From Corallium rubrum (lineage: Eukaryota > Cnidaria > Anthozoa > Scleralcyonacea > Coralliidae), in assembly GCA_964035015.1 (NCBI GenBank), contig OZ036006.1, positions 6,822,541 to 6,886,540 of the forward strand: a stretch of DNA of 64,000 bases, read 5' to 3'. Shown one piece after another: positions 43,610 through 53,076 of this stretch. Numbering within the stretch: the stretch's first letter is position 1; every line of letters begins with the position of its first letter. A program made the position numbers and the translations under genes. The notes beneath the pieces are model-generated. The model was not told the DNA's origin. It made no database searches and saw only the letters and a list, made by a program, of their open reading frames with translations.

Positions 43610-44236
43610 TTTGAGACAAGACAGAAACTCAAACAAATTTTCTCTCTTAATGGTTATCCTGTCTCTTTCTTGGACAATTCCATTGGCATTTTCTTAGATA
43701 AGATATATTCTCCCAACCAAAGGATCTCCTCATGCTCTAAACAAACGATTTATTTTTGTCTCCCTTTTACTGGAATTCACGGCCTCCATATACGAACTCA
43801 GCTTCGCAAACTTCTTTCCTCTGCTTATCCACAATTCAACGTACGTTTTGTATTTCGTCCTTCCTTTCGACTTTCACACTTCTTTCCTTTCAAAGATAGA
43901 ATTCCCTTTGGTCTGAGATCACATGTTGTGTATTCATATAAGTGTCAATGCTGTGGTGCATTGTATGTCGGACAAACACGTCGACACATTCACACACGTA
44001 TCTCAGAGCATATGGGGGTTTCGCCTTTGACTGGAAAGGAGCGCTCTGTGTCAGCCATGTCAGCTGTTCTCGCTCATAAACACAAAACTAAACATCCTAT
44101 CTCTTCCTCTGATTTTAAAATACTCGCCTCATCAACTTCAAAGTTTGAATTCTTACTAAAGGAAAGTCTTTTCATTTCTAAACTTAACCCCATTCTTAAC
44201 GCTAATATTAGCTCCGTACCACTTTCCTTATTCTAA
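43610..44236 (+). CDS. Penelope-like RT tail and GIY-YIG endonuclease, 5'-truncated
   Basis: The frame enters in the C-terminal end of the reverse transcriptase domain (LKQIFSLNGYPVSFLD), continues through LPFTGIHGLHIRTQLRKL, FKDRIPFGLRSHVVYSYKC, then the nuclease motif CCGALYVGQTRRHIHTRISEH and a C-terminal KESLFISKLNPILN, stop at 44234-44236. It belongs to a different lineage from the fragments at 20158 and 27203 (YVGQT rather than YIGET). Upstream sequence is satellite, so the element is truncated. Its 3' tail lies beyond the Polinton from 62594. Confidence 0.85.
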   Translation, partial: FETRQKLKQIFSLNGYPVSFLDNSIGIFLDKIYSPNQRISSCSKQTIYFCLPFTGIHGLHIRTQLRKLLSSAYPQFNVRFVFRPSFRLSHFFPFKDRIPFGLRSHVVYSYKCQCCGALYVGQTRRHIHTRISEHMGVSPLTGKERSVSAMSAVLAHKHKTKHPISSSDFKILASSTSKFEFLLKESLFISKLNPILNANISSVPLSLF

Positions 44237-44252
44237 CTCTTGACTAATATCC

Positions 44253-45132
44253 AGTAGTATAGGATATGGGGGTACCAGGCCACTTTTTTTTAGCACTACC
44301 AGCAGGAATACTTCTCCTCTTCAAGACGTAGACGATATTTTTGTCCACTCCCAGGGATGTTTTTGGTTGACCGCATGCATCACCTTTCCCTAGCAACCAC
44401 ATTTCAAATAACAAGGCCAGCTCAATTTCAAATCAACAGACCGAAAATTTGCTAGCCACATTAATTAAGTCTTCACAGAATTCGACATAAATTTTTTGAA
44501 CACTTTTACAAACTCCCAGTAACGGAGAACTTCCTCATTCTACTCCGTAGACAAGTGTCACGTGACACTAATGTTGACATTCCATTGAGCGTTAGCAACC
44601 CGAACTTTTTCAAGCTACGTTTATTTTTTATTTTATTTTTTCAACGCAACTTAAAAAAGTTGGGGTTGCTAGCGCTCAATGGAATGTTGTTTACATGGAT
44701 ACGGATAATGACCGTTTATAGTTGCTGCTCACTAGAGAAGAAGACTAGAAGGGGTCTTGTGAAGAAGGTGAGCGGTATTAACAACCGTATGAAGGATTTA
44801 TGTAGGGAGACCGTATATAATGTGGTGGTTTCATAAGAGTGAAGCTATATGGATGTACGCGTCAGAGTAGGGATTTTTCAGCTGCCGTCTGACTGAATTT
44901 GCATATCCTTTGCAGGTGGCAATTTCTGTTTACTTTTGCCGGTTGTCAGTCAATAAAGGCAAACCCTATCCTGTAAAACCGCTCATCAAGGGGTCTGATG
45001 AGTTTATGCCCATAGGCATAGCTACTGACACCGTCATTTAGTATATACCTTTTATCGTCGAAGCAGCTGAGCGAAATTTTGTTGACCTCGTAGGAACCCA
45101 GCTGGTGGCGTACACTTCTTATAGTTTTCATT
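44253..45132. repeat. Polinton left TIR
   Basis: Starts AGTAGTATAGGATATGGGGG. It contains a large hairpin (44579-44696) with arms ATTCCATTGAGCG and its inverse, and, on the minus strand, the last 61 codons of PolB (44946-45131), an orphan copy of the gene end at the right. Confidence 0.93.
44946..45131 (-). pseudogene. Orphan copy of the PolB C-terminus in left TIR
   Basis: 61 codons identical or nearly so to the PolB end at 61708-61892 (starts MKTIRSVRHQLGSYEVNK). It exists only because the inverted repeat runs into the polymerase gene. Confidence 0.9.
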
Positions 45133-45136
45133 CTAA

Positions 45137-45929
45137 TTACAGGTCATATTCAACCATAACCTCCTTACAGATTTTCTCAATGTCAGATTCCCCAAGACGA
45201 CCCTCCACGATCTTCATACCGTAAAAGTTTATGTCTGAATAAAAACTTTTTAAGCTGTTTACCCCAAACACATCCAGATAAGGTGTCCCTATTTGTCCGA
45301 TGTTGCTAACAGAATATGAGTCTCAGTTTCTCACCGTTTATCCTAATGTGTGACACTCTAAGCCCAGATAGCCAGTGAATAGATATTAGGATCTTCTTTC
45401 CGATAAACTTCGCTGGAATCGTACACTCGTTGGACCTAGATGGTGTCATCCCACTGAAGACCAGTTTGTCACTCACCCCAGCTTTAAAACCAAGGTTCCT
45501 ACCTTTGCCAGCACTATCATTGGAAACAATTGTCTCCCAAACATTCAAATTTGGTCTTATACTATTCCTCTTTACCACAACGAAAACCGAGACATCGGTG
45601 AACATGAGTCTGGACACGTTAGCGTGGAAGGCTGTTCTTATCGTCGTTTCAGGGTAAAGGAAGTGATGATCGCCAGCAGTGCTTAGCTGTGGGTTGACAC
45701 TAGGAGGTCTCCAAAACATGGCTGAATTGGTTCTGGTCTCACCGTCCCTGTCTTCTATGTAATCAACAAAGGGGGGAAGTTTGGAGATTGCGTTTTTACT
45801 GGCTCTGGTTACGTTTAGGTCAAAGATGACCTTATAGTCGGGGACGGGCTTCGTATGGAGGACCTCTTTTAGTTTATCGTTGAGCTGTTTATTAGTGATC
45901 GGTCTGTTGTAACCATAAAACAGACTCAT
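45137..45929 (-). CDS. LamG/concanavalin-like Polinton protein, frameshifted near its C-terminus
   Basis: From ATG at 45929 a 207-codon frame ends at 45306. A second open frame to a stop at 45137-45139 continues with sequence typical of the last strands of a LamG/concanavalin sandwich (FYGMKIVEGRLGESDIEKI), so a single frameshift near 45306-45316 is inferred. The first part shows regular beta strands (VSVFVVVKR, NLGFKAGVSDKLVF, KILISIHWLSG). The fold suggests a carbohydrate- or surface-binding particle protein. The assignment rests on pattern only. Start context TATAGTATATG. Confidence 0.55.
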
Positions 45930-45932
45930 ATA

Positions 45933-47315
45933 CTATAAGGCATTTTTACTGAACAGATACCCGGCCACAGCTGTTACAGCCAAGATAATCCCCAACTTAT
46001 TATCCGGATTTGTGTCAGGTGTATGGACGGATACATTTTCCTTATACGACTTTTTTGGTTCCTCATCTAATGTTTCCAGATGTGGAACATATTCCTGGTG
46101 CATCTTCTTTGGTTGTTTGTGGACACCCTGGTAGTTTACTTCAGAATTAATACCAAATTTCATAACATCAGACGCATGCCTAAGTAAGTTGTTATATCCT
46201 AAAATTTTTTTCTTCAATATTGTGAGTGACCCTGGCACTAACCATGTGTCAGGACTTATGGCTAGGTTCTGGGTGACGTTAGTATCTGATATTGATCTGT
46301 TCATATTCAGAATCCAGGTGCTGACAGAATAGTTAACGACAGCGTCATTTACAAGGACTCTGAATTCCTGTTGTGACTCCAGACTTCCGGCACCCTTCTT
46401 AACGATACTTACCCTTGTTTTAGCTTGTGAGCCTAGGACGGCATAGACATAAGCCTCGATAGACTCGTTTAGATATTGGAGCCCTATCTTGGTAAAACCA
46501 TCTGTCTTAAGTGGTATGAACCTTCTGTAGTGTGTTTTATAATCAGGGTTAAGTCTCCACATCCACTCCTTAAATGCGCGGTCATGATGCTGACCAGAAT
46601 GTGGGTTAATAAGGAACTTTTTCTCTCTAGGTATATTTGACATGTTGTCGATTACATCCTTACCAGCACCAAATTCCCTCATTAGGTCACTTTTCTTCTC
46701 CTTTATAAGGCGCCTTAGTATACGTCGGGTAGTGAAGTACACATGGAAGCGCATAATAGACGTAACCACTGGATAAACATCATCGGAGAACTTTAGATGC
46801 TCAACCCCAACACCGCAGCAGTACGTACTTAGGTAGACGGCAAAGATTAGCTGGTAGTAAGGTTCATTGTTATTCCACCACACTGCTATATCAGTCCTGT
46901 TTCCTGGGTTCAGAACTGGTAACTTAGACATGAAGAAGTTATGGTCGTTAACATAGACCCTGAAATTGTTAAGGTCGTAGTCTATAACGTTCTCAGACAG
47001 GTATGTAAACTTTGAGAAGTCGTGTTTTCCCTCAATGTCCTTCTCCCAATGTCTTTTTCCCTGAACCTTCTGCACGGTACCACCACCTAACCATATTTTT
47101 GGGAACTTTGGCGGTGGCTTATCTATTGTGAGGTACTTGGTGTAGTTCTCATTGCTCTTGAATTCCCGGTCCTCGGTGTAGATGTATGTAGCATCAGCGC
47201 CGGCGGGTCCGAAGAACACGCCTGGTTCTGTCTTACCAAAAACCGAGCTAGTTATAAACTTGCTTTTGTCAGCATATGGGTACTTAGCGAAGAATCTACT
47301 TAGGGTCTTGTTCAT
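45933..47315 (-). CDS. Polinton hypothetical protein with C-terminal membrane anchor
   Basis: 460 codons; start context TATAGTATATG. Not recognised. The body has many aromatic residues, a long basic helix region (RILRRLIKEKKSDLMREF near 205) and a CC pair in LSTYCCGVGVEHL. The last 25 residues (LGIILAVTAVAGYLFSKNAL) form one membrane segment. The gene begins inside the 3' end of the previous leftward gene (20-base overlap). Membrane-anchored virion or assembly protein is an inference from context only. Confidence 0.75.
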   Translation of the reverse strand: MNKTLSRFFAKYPYADKSKFITSSVFGKTEPGVFFGPAGADATYIYTEDREFKSNENYTKYLTIDKPPPKFPKIWLGGGTVQKVQGKRHWEKDIEGKHDFSKFTYLSENVIDYDLNNFRVYVNDHNFFMSKLPVLNPGNRTDIAVWWNNNEPYYQLIFAVYLSTYCCGVGVEHLKFSDDVYPVVTSIMRFHVYFTTRRILRRLIKEKKSDLMREFGAGKDVIDNMSNIPREKKFLINPHSGQHHDRAFKEWMWRLNPDYKTHYRRFIPLKTDGFTKIGLQYLNESIEAYVYAVLGSQAKTRVSIVKKGAGSLESQQEFRVLVNDAVVNYSVSTWILNMNRSISDTNVTQNLAISPDTWLVPGSLTILKKKILGYNNLLRHASDVMKFGINSEVNYQGVHKQPKKMHQEYVPHLETLDEEPKKSYKENVSVHTPDTNPDNKLGIILAVTAVAGYLFSKNAL

Positions 47316-47829
47316 ATACTATAGGGTGTGTACTATTCTTATGCTGGTATATATGCTTACCAGTTATAGCAACACCTCCAAGTAATCCTATTAGGGGTAT
47401 GTATGGGCTAACTACTGATATAATACTCTCAACATCTTTTCTCAGTATACCATTACTTTTAAGTTCATCTGTTAGCGCAACAGGATCCTCAATTGCGTCA
47501 AGGCCACCAAGCATTGTTGAGAACTGACTTATTAGTAAATCTGTTAGGAACCCGTCTGCGTCCTTCTTCCTTTTAGCTTCATAGGCCTTGTAAATTTTGT
47601 CTAATGTCTTCTCACTACATTTTCTTATATGTCCGGACTTCTGGGTAATGTACCCATCATCAGACGCGACTATAAGTTCCTCACGCCTGGTGTCGACGTC
47701 AGTGTTTATGGTGGTTTTAGCGATACTCTCTTCCGCAACCTGCAGCTCGTCAACTAGTTTTTCAACAGCTTCATCATCTTCAATAACAACTGGCTCATTT
47801 TTACTGCGCTTACCTTCCCTCTTAGGCAT
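47296..47829 (-). CDS. Polinton hypothetical protein, charged with C-terminal hydrophobic segment
   Basis: 177 codons from ATG at 47829 (context TAATGTATG). N-terminal half is Lys/Glu-rich (MPKREGKRSKNE, VEKLVDELQVAEESIAK, coiled-coil-like). A hydrophobic stretch near residue 145 (PYIPLIGLLGGVAITG) could be a membrane segment. No family recognised. Lies between the ATPase and the 460-residue gene in the leftward block. Confidence 0.7.
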   Translation of the reverse strand: MPKREGKRSKNEPVVIEDDEAVEKLVDELQVAEESIAKTTINTDVDTRREELIVASDDGYITQKSGHIRKCSEKTLDKIYKAYEAKRKKDADGFLTDLLISQFSTMLGGLDAIEDPVALTDELKSNGILRKDVESIISVVSPYIPLIGLLGGVAITGKHIYQHKNSTHPIVYEQDPK

Positions 47830-47844
47830 ACATTAGGTTATGTT

Positions 47845-48445
47845 TCATTTAACCTCATAGGTCGGTGGCTGCGCACTGAGTTTAATGTCAAGGTATTTAC
47901 CAGCGGCAAGCTGCGCAATGATAGACTTTTCCATTTCATCGTCTGCTATATGTCCAAAAAACTCATCCCTCCCTCAGCACCTTCATACTTCTCCTGTTAT
48001 GCGTACTGAAAAATAACAGTCTGGTGGTGTTGTCCCTTATACCAGTCGCGACACTGTTTAGCTTTTGCGTTAGAATGAACAATGTGATATTATGATGCCT
48101 GTCACTGTATGATAAAAAAGCCAGCATGCCGTCGTTAAGATGTTGATCACCTGTGTTACTCATGTCATCAACTATTACAGCAGTCTTAGATCCGGAGTAA
48201 ATTTTTACCACAGCCTCAATAACAGGGTCTAGTCTATCTGGGCTTATGCTAAGTCCGATGACATCTGGGTCGCTATTAAGATATCCCCAGTCTAAGTATG
48301 TCGTATTTATCCACAGTGTGGGACAGAGTATTATGATGAAGTCAAAATACTTCCCGTACTCTACAGAAAGTATTTCGTTAAGCAATGTGTAAGTCTTACC
48401 ACACCCAGATGGTCCAACTATCAGAATAGTCTCTGGCTTATCCAT
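47845..48445 (-). CDS. A32-like DNA packaging ATPase (FtsK/HerA superfamily), frameshifted
   Basis: First 160 codons from ATG at 48445: Walker A VGPSGCGKT (residues about 10-17), Walker B KTAVIVDDMSN, sensor-like LFILTQKLNSV and the A32-type IRDNTTRLLFF. The frame is lost in a GGGAGGGA tract near 47968; a neighbouring frame remains open to a stop at 47845-47847 with about 40 further codons, so one small indel is inferred. Packaging ATPases of this type translocate DNA into capsids. Start context TTAGTGTATG; 3 bases separate it from the major capsid gene upstream. Confidence 0.85.
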
Positions 48446-48448
48446 ACA

Positions 48449-49684
48449 CTAATACTGAATAGACTGAAGCTGACCATTAGCCAGGTTTATTAGCCCATCC
48501 GACAGCACGTAAAGGTAGCAGGTACAGGCAGTGGTCCCAGCACTTTTCTCAACCTCGATAAGTATTCCATTCTGTGTATCAGTCAGCTTTACACCCTGGC
48601 CCTGTACCCTCTTTAGCGCTGTTGTTGAAAAGTCGCAGACCAAGGCAAACTTATCACTGAAGAAATTCACCTCACTAACATTCCTATCAAACCTGTCATC
48701 ACTTGGGAAGAACACCCGGCTAGCCTCACTGAAGAAATCGTACTTCTTCATCGACTGTGTGTACAGGAAGTTTGGCTGGCCCTGAAAACTTATCTTAACA
48801 CTCTCGATAGATGGGTAGTAGAAAGACTCGCTTCCGTCAGTAGTTCTCTTAAAGATCATCACGATATTTCTCAGGGACTTCCTTGGTAAGTTCACATTCT
48901 CATGAATTTTAGTGCTAGCAGCAGTAACTGGGAAGGTCTTAACTAGGGTGGCATGACCGTAGTAGGAAGATTTCCCCCTACTGTAAATCCCCTCAACCTC
49001 ACCCGCTAGCATCTCATTCTCGACTGTCTCATACCTAAGCTTAAGGTTATCAAGTCTGAAGCTTCCTGGCACAGCCTTACCACTGCCTCCGGGGAGTAGC
49101 ACATTAGCTGGTGTGTTGATCTTTAGTATGGTCTCATGTGTGTTCTGCAATGCTTGGGGATAGATAGCTCCATTCTCACTAAGCCAATCATCATCAATAG
49201 GTATTGTAAACCTGTCACCATAGACACCATTTACAAGAGCGTCACCAGCAACACTAGCATCACCACTTGCATCCTGGCTTCTAAGCTTAGCAAGATTAAC
49301 ACTCCCACCAAGACCTTGATCAATTTTTCCAACCCGCTTTGACTTAGACCACAGGTCCTCATAACACCTAAGAACATGGGCTTCATTAAGGTCCCTGTAT
49401 ATTTCCCCATTAAGCTTGTGGGTTACTTGCTTGAATAGTGTGGACTTAAGGTTGTTCTGATGGTATGACTCCTTATTACCATTTTTCAGGGTGAATGTAA
49501 GCATCCTACTACCAGGAATTAGTACATGATTAACTGGTAGTGTCGACAGCTTTACATAAAGGTCCTGACCAGAGGATATATGTGTTGGGTTAAATGTTAC
49601 GTCGACTACTCTCCTAGTGCCTTTCTTACTACTGTCCGGTTTCTTTAGTTTGTAGCTCGGATTGATTCTATCTTCCTGCAACAT
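48449..49684 (-). CDS. Major capsid protein candidate (double jelly-roll, Polinton PY type)
   Basis: 411 codons. Blocks shared with cnidarian Polinton capsid proteins, as I recall them: LFKQVTHKLNGEIYRDLNE leading to CYEDLW, GDRFTIPIDDDWLSENG, FRLDNLKLRYETVENEML, LPRKSLRNIVMIF and the IESVKISFQGQPNFLYTQSM run. Length is somewhat short for the family but the pattern covers both jelly rolls. No break in frame. Start context TTAGTCTATG. It sits between the ATPase and a small membrane protein, the usual neighbourhood. Confidence 0.8.
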   Translation of the reverse strand: MLQEDRINPSYKLKKPDSSKKGTRRVVDVTFNPTHISSGQDLYVKLSTLPVNHVLIPGSRMLTFTLKNGNKESYHQNNLKSTLFKQVTHKLNGEIYRDLNEAHVLRCYEDLWSKSKRVGKIDQGLGGSVNLAKLRSQDASGDASVAGDALVNGVYGDRFTIPIDDDWLSENGAIYPQALQNTHETILKINTPANVLLPGGSGKAVPGSFRLDNLKLRYETVENEMLAGEVEGIYSRGKSSYYGHATLVKTFPVTAASTKIHENVNLPRKSLRNIVMIFKRTTDGSESFYYPSIESVKISFQGQPNFLYTQSMKKYDFFSEASRVFFPSDDRFDRNVSEVNFFSDKFALVCDFSTTALKRVQGQGVKLTDTQNGILIEVEKSAGTTACTCYLYVLSDGLINLANGQLQSIQY

Positions 49685-49699
49685 AGACTAAGTTATATC

Positions 49700-50155
49700 T
49701 TATTTCTTTTTTCCATATCTATCATAAACCATCCATACGATCGCCAGAACCAACACCCACAGATTGCTGGCCAACCAGGCCAACCCCATAGCACCATACT
49801 TTAGCAGAGCAACTACCAGGTTACCGACAGCCATGATAATAGGACCTAGCACTGGACCAAGTCTCTTTGCCAGATTCCTGAAGGCATTATAGACCGACCG
49901 TCCGAATGATCCGACAGCACCTGCACCTCTTCTGATATTATAACGCATTCCCATTATTACCGTCGTCAGAAGGGAAGCCACAGCTACAGCAAGAGATGTC
50001 GCACCAAGCCAGTTCTCCTTCATCCACTTCTTAAATCGTTCTAACCTAGAAAGATCTCTTATGCTCTCGTTGTTATCAACCTCCTCCTCAAACACTGACC
50101 TAGACTCTTTATATTTAGGGACTCCTCCTTTCTCAACAATGTGTATCATACACAT
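49700..50155 (-). CDS. Polinton small basic membrane protein
   Basis: 151 codons. N-terminal third is charged; then hydrophobic helices at about residues 55-73 (LGATSLAVAVASLLTTVIM), a Gly/Arg-rich middle (RRGAGAVGSFGRSVYNAF), and a long hydrophobic stretch (GPVLGPIIMAVGNLVVALL, NLWVLVLAIVWMVYD) ending KKK. Could be a membrane-active virion protein; function unknown. Two Met codons compete for the start (50155 and 50149), and the start lies inside a 43-base palindrome shared with the 3' end of the next gene (23-base overlap). Confidence 0.7.
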   Translation of the reverse strand: MCMIHIVEKGGVPKYKESRSVFEEEVDNNESIRDLSRLERFKKWMKENWLGATSLAVAVASLLTTVIMGMRYNIRRGAGAVGSFGRSVYNAFRNLAKRLGPVLGPIIMAVGNLVVALLKYGAMGLAWLASNLWVLVLAIVWMVYDRYGKKK

Positions 50156-51260
50156 TGTTGAGAAAGGAGACTATCAGATCGCTCTTCAGCTCGGCCACCT
50201 CACTAATATTCCTATACAGCTGCTCCTTCAACGGGTCAGTCTCTCTCAAAGCCTTCAGTCTGTATTCATTAGCCAACTGGTCCAGTGCTTCTATCTTAGT
50301 GTCGGCATCCCCCTTAGGATTCAACATCCCTGCGAACTCACGGATCTCCTGCTCTGTCAGCTCGCTAACCCTCTCATGTAACCTCCCACTGATCTCTGAA
50401 ATAGATGACTCAACTATTTCCATTGTTACACTCTCAGGTATATCTGGCAGATAAATTGGGTCAGTACCAGTTCCATCAAAAATGGTGGTGTCATTAAGGT
50501 CATTAATAAGTCTACCCACCCTATCACCTGGCTTTGGTTTCTTGTAGTGTTTACTCTTTTCCCTGACCATACTTTCAATCATCTCGGGTGTGTGTTCAGG
50601 ATATTCATCCTCATCAACCACCTCAGTGACGACTTCTTCACTTACTACCATCTTATCTACGAGCGACTTAACCACATTATGTGTGGTTATGAACGTATTC
50701 TCGACTAGTCTGGTAAACTCCGACTCATTTGACGAATCGGCATTCAGCTTTCTCGTGGTGGATTTACTTGTATTAATCTCCCTAACTTCTACGCCTCTAT
50801 AGCTGAGAGTGATTGTGAGACCGCCAAGTCTGACGGCCCCACCTCTCGAGAAAGAGCTATTATGGATTATTCTGAGACCGTCCTCATTATTTAGTAGGGG
50901 CCTTACGTTCTCACCATCAGCCTCACCATCAGTTAATGCTATAAACGATCTAATAAGTTTGACCACACTCCTACGATTACCATCTGACATTCTTTTGCTG
51001 ATGGTACCTTTTCTAGTTATCATACTGTTAACGAAATTCTTAATATTGTCCTTAGTTCCAATTTCCCTAACAACAGAAATGTCTTTAGTCCTATAGTTTA
51101 TGTCCTCATCAATCCATTTAGTCTCAGCATAAGGGTCTTCATCCTGATTTAACAGGTCACCAGATTCTGGCAACTCTTCACCATCCCCTTCACCATTTTC
51201 AGGAGGACTGTTTTCCTCTTCATAGTCGTCGTCAAACGCATATCTATCATAATAACTCAT
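50133..51260 (-). CDS. Polinton hypothetical acidic protein
   Basis: 375 codons, start context TTAGTTTATG. N-terminus very acidic (FDDDYEEENSPPENGEGDGE), middle mixed with SRGGAVRLGGLTITLSYRG, C-terminal half helical and charged (EISGRLHERVSELTEQEI). No known family recognised. Position between integrase and a small membrane protein suggests a structural or scaffold role. The final codons come from the palindrome at 50126-50168. Confidence 0.7.
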   Translation of the reverse strand: MSYYDRYAFDDDYEEENSPPENGEGDGEELPESGDLLNQDEDPYAETKWIDEDINYRTKDISVVREIGTKDNIKNFVNSMITRKGTISKRMSDGNRRSVVKLIRSFIALTDGEADGENVRPLLNNEDGLRIIHNSSFSRGGAVRLGGLTITLSYRGVEVREINTSKSTTRKLNADSSNESEFTRLVENTFITTHNVVKSLVDKMVVSEEVVTEVVDEDEYPEHTPEMIESMVREKSKHYKKPKPGDRVGRLINDLNDTTIFDGTGTDPIYLPDIPESVTMEIVESSISEISGRLHERVSELTEQEIREFAGMLNPKGDADTKIEALDQLANEYRLKALRETDPLKEQLYRNISEVAELKSDLIVSFLNNVYDTHC

Positions 51261-51263
51261 AAA

Positions 51264-52352
51264 CTAACCAATATTCTGGATATCACTCTCAGGTACCCAG
51301 CTATTATGTTTGCTATCATACCCGAGCCACTTCACCAAGGCCATCTTCTTTTTCCTCTTCAGTATTTTCTCCACCCTATACACATGATCCTTCTTAACAA
51401 CAGCACTTAGCTCCTCTTCGTAAAACTTCCCAATTATTGGCTCACCCTCTAAGTCCGCTACTTCATAAACATTTGGATCGCCCCGGATTACCTTCATCAC
51501 CTTGAATAGTTCCTCTGTGAAGTTAGCCTCATAGCCCTTAGTGAATATGCTTTTGTACTTACTTATCCTAACAGTGTCACCAACTTTAAGTTTAGCTAGA
51601 GGGTACTCTCCAGATGTGTGGCCAAATAAGGTGTTCCACACTTCAGCCTCGTTACTTTTATTCACATTAACCGATTTCATCAGTATAGTTCTATGCTTAC
51701 TGTTATTGTAATTGCTAACCAGCGAGTCTAGAACATCAGTCCACTTATATGTTCCCTTACTGTAGAAGTACTTCCACATAGCCGTCTTTAAGGTTCTGTT
51801 AAACCGTTCCACAACAGCAGCCTTCTTATCTGATAGAGTGCTAAAGTACTTAGCACCAGCTCCCTCCAGTAAGGACCTCACCCCAACATTGTAAAATTCC
51901 TTACCATCGTCAAACTGCACCAGTTCTGGATCCGCTCCAAAACGCTTCTTAAATTTCTTAAGCAACAACGTTACCGCCTTGGTCATACTTCCAGTGTCTT
52001 TCCTATACACAGGGATGGCAAAGGCATATCTACTTAGAATTTCAACAGCCGTCAATATCCAACGGTATCCCCCATTCTTATTCCCATACTTACCCATATC
52101 AACAAGATCCATTTGCAGCTGCTCACCAAGGTAGTAAACCCTAGTCTGTCTAAACTTATGCTTTCTAACTATCTTCCTATACCGTGTAAAAGTGTCCTGC
52201 GATTTCAACCACTCAGTGACCTTACTCCTACTCACACTGGGGAGACCATCAGCCAGTGCTTTCTGGTAAAGTCTCTCAGATGACTGGTAACCAGTTGCTG
52301 GGTTATAGTATATATCTCTCAGCCCCTGTTCCAATTCCAGGTCGTTGTCCAT
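51264..52352 (-). CDS. Polinton integrase (retroviral-type rve core plus chromodomain)
   Basis: 362 codons from ATG at 52352 (context TAGAGTATATG). Catalytic DDE triad in LQMDLVDMGKYG, LVQFDDGKEFYN and AAVVERFNRT. The N-terminal part resembles a Zn-less Polinton lead (SVSRSKVTEWLKSQ). After a small SH3-like region (LKVGDTVRISKYKSIFTKGY), the C-terminus is a chromodomain (YRVEKILKRKKKMALVKWLG with NSWVPESDI). The enzyme inserts the element and produces the 6-bp duplication. Frame intact. Confidence 0.96.
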   Translation of the reverse strand: MDNDLELEQGLRDIYYNPATGYQSSERLYQKALADGLPSVSRSKVTEWLKSQDTFTRYRKIVRKHKFRQTRVYYLGEQLQMDLVDMGKYGNKNGGYRWILTAVEILSRYAFAIPVYRKDTGSMTKAVTLLLKKFKKRFGADPELVQFDDGKEFYNVGVRSLLEGAGAKYFSTLSDKKAAVVERFNRTLKTAMWKYFYSKGTYKWTDVLDSLVSNYNNSKHRTILMKSVNVNKSNEAEVWNTLFGHTSGEYPLAKLKVGDTVRISKYKSIFTKGYEANFTEELFKVMKVIRGDPNVYEVADLEGEPIIGKFYEEELSAVVKKDHVYRVEKILKRKKKMALVKWLGYDSKHNSWVPESDIQNIG

Positions 52353-52360
52353 ATACTCTA

Positions 52361-53023
52361 CTAGATGTACAGCTCCAGCAATATACTCCCAAATCCATTC
52401 AGCGGTTTTCCATTCTGATCTGTCACATGGAATTCCAACTCATTTATAACACCCTTACCAATTTCCAGCTCTGTCTCAATGTCAACAAATGACTGTGTCG
52501 AACCAAACAGCGACTGCTCACTAGTGACTGGAAGACTCACTAAGGTATTACTCTTCCTTCCGTTATACAGATTCATTGATGTGGATATTACATTACACAT
52601 TACCACCAGGTACCTCAGACCATTATTCACATTTATCAGCCCACTCTTCATGTTACTGTCTGGTAAGAATGTACGGGTGCTGAACCCTAGTAAAGAGGCT
52701 AAGTTGTTATGCAGTACTAGCGTCGTGCTACTGTCAGTCACCATAGTACACTTAGCCTCTGGTTTACTAAGTGTTAATGTAACCCCGCTGTTCCCCTCAA
52801 GTATCTTCTTAAAATCCTGGAATGTGTAATAACCATCCCCAAGGAATTTATTCACCCTCTTATTGTGAACATAGTAGTTACCCTTGCTGCTGGTTACATT
52901 AAAGTACTCCCACATTATGTAGACCTTCTTCAGCAGAATATGGGGATTTTTTCCTGTCAGTATAGGCTCCTCAAGTCTAACCACCTTATATGATCCTTTT
53001 ATAGTCACAGTCAGTTTCCTCAT
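52361..53023 (-). CDS. Minor capsid (penton-like) protein candidate
   Basis: 220 codons, first gene of the leftward block. The middle LLGFSTRTF, the GLRYLVVMCNVISTSMN stretch and the closing INELEFHVTDQNGKPLNG with SILLELYI match a recurring C-terminal pattern I associate with Polinton minor capsid or vertex proteins. Beta-rich throughout. Start context CATAATTATG, weaker than others. Assignment is by pattern memory. Confidence 0.55.
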   Translation of the reverse strand: MRKLTVTIKGSYKVVRLEEPILTGKNPHILLKKVYIMWEYFNVTSSKGNYYVHNKRVNKFLGDGYYTFQDFKKILEGNSGVTLTLSKPEAKCTMVTDSSTTLVLHNNLASLLGFSTRTFLPDSNMKSGLINVNNGLRYLVVMCNVISTSMNLYNGRKSNTLVSLPVTSEQSLFGSTQSFVDIETELEIGKGVINELEFHVTDQNGKPLNGFGSILLELYI

Positions 53024-53076
53024 AATTATGGCATGATTATATGCTCTAATATATGAGTCTGAATCAGGGTTAGTTT
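53024..53076. promoter_or_regulatory. Divergent promoter gap of the Polinton
   Basis: 53 AT-rich bases separate the leftward and rightward gene blocks. Contains TTATATGCTCTAATATATG and, next to the right gene, TTAGTTTATG. Presumed to drive both blocks. Confidence 0.5.

Noticed and set aside
44555-44836. 93-codon frame in the Polinton left TIR (part also in right TIR)
   Set aside because: It lies across the TIR hairpin and differs in length between TIRs; composition explained by the hairpin, no motif at the start.
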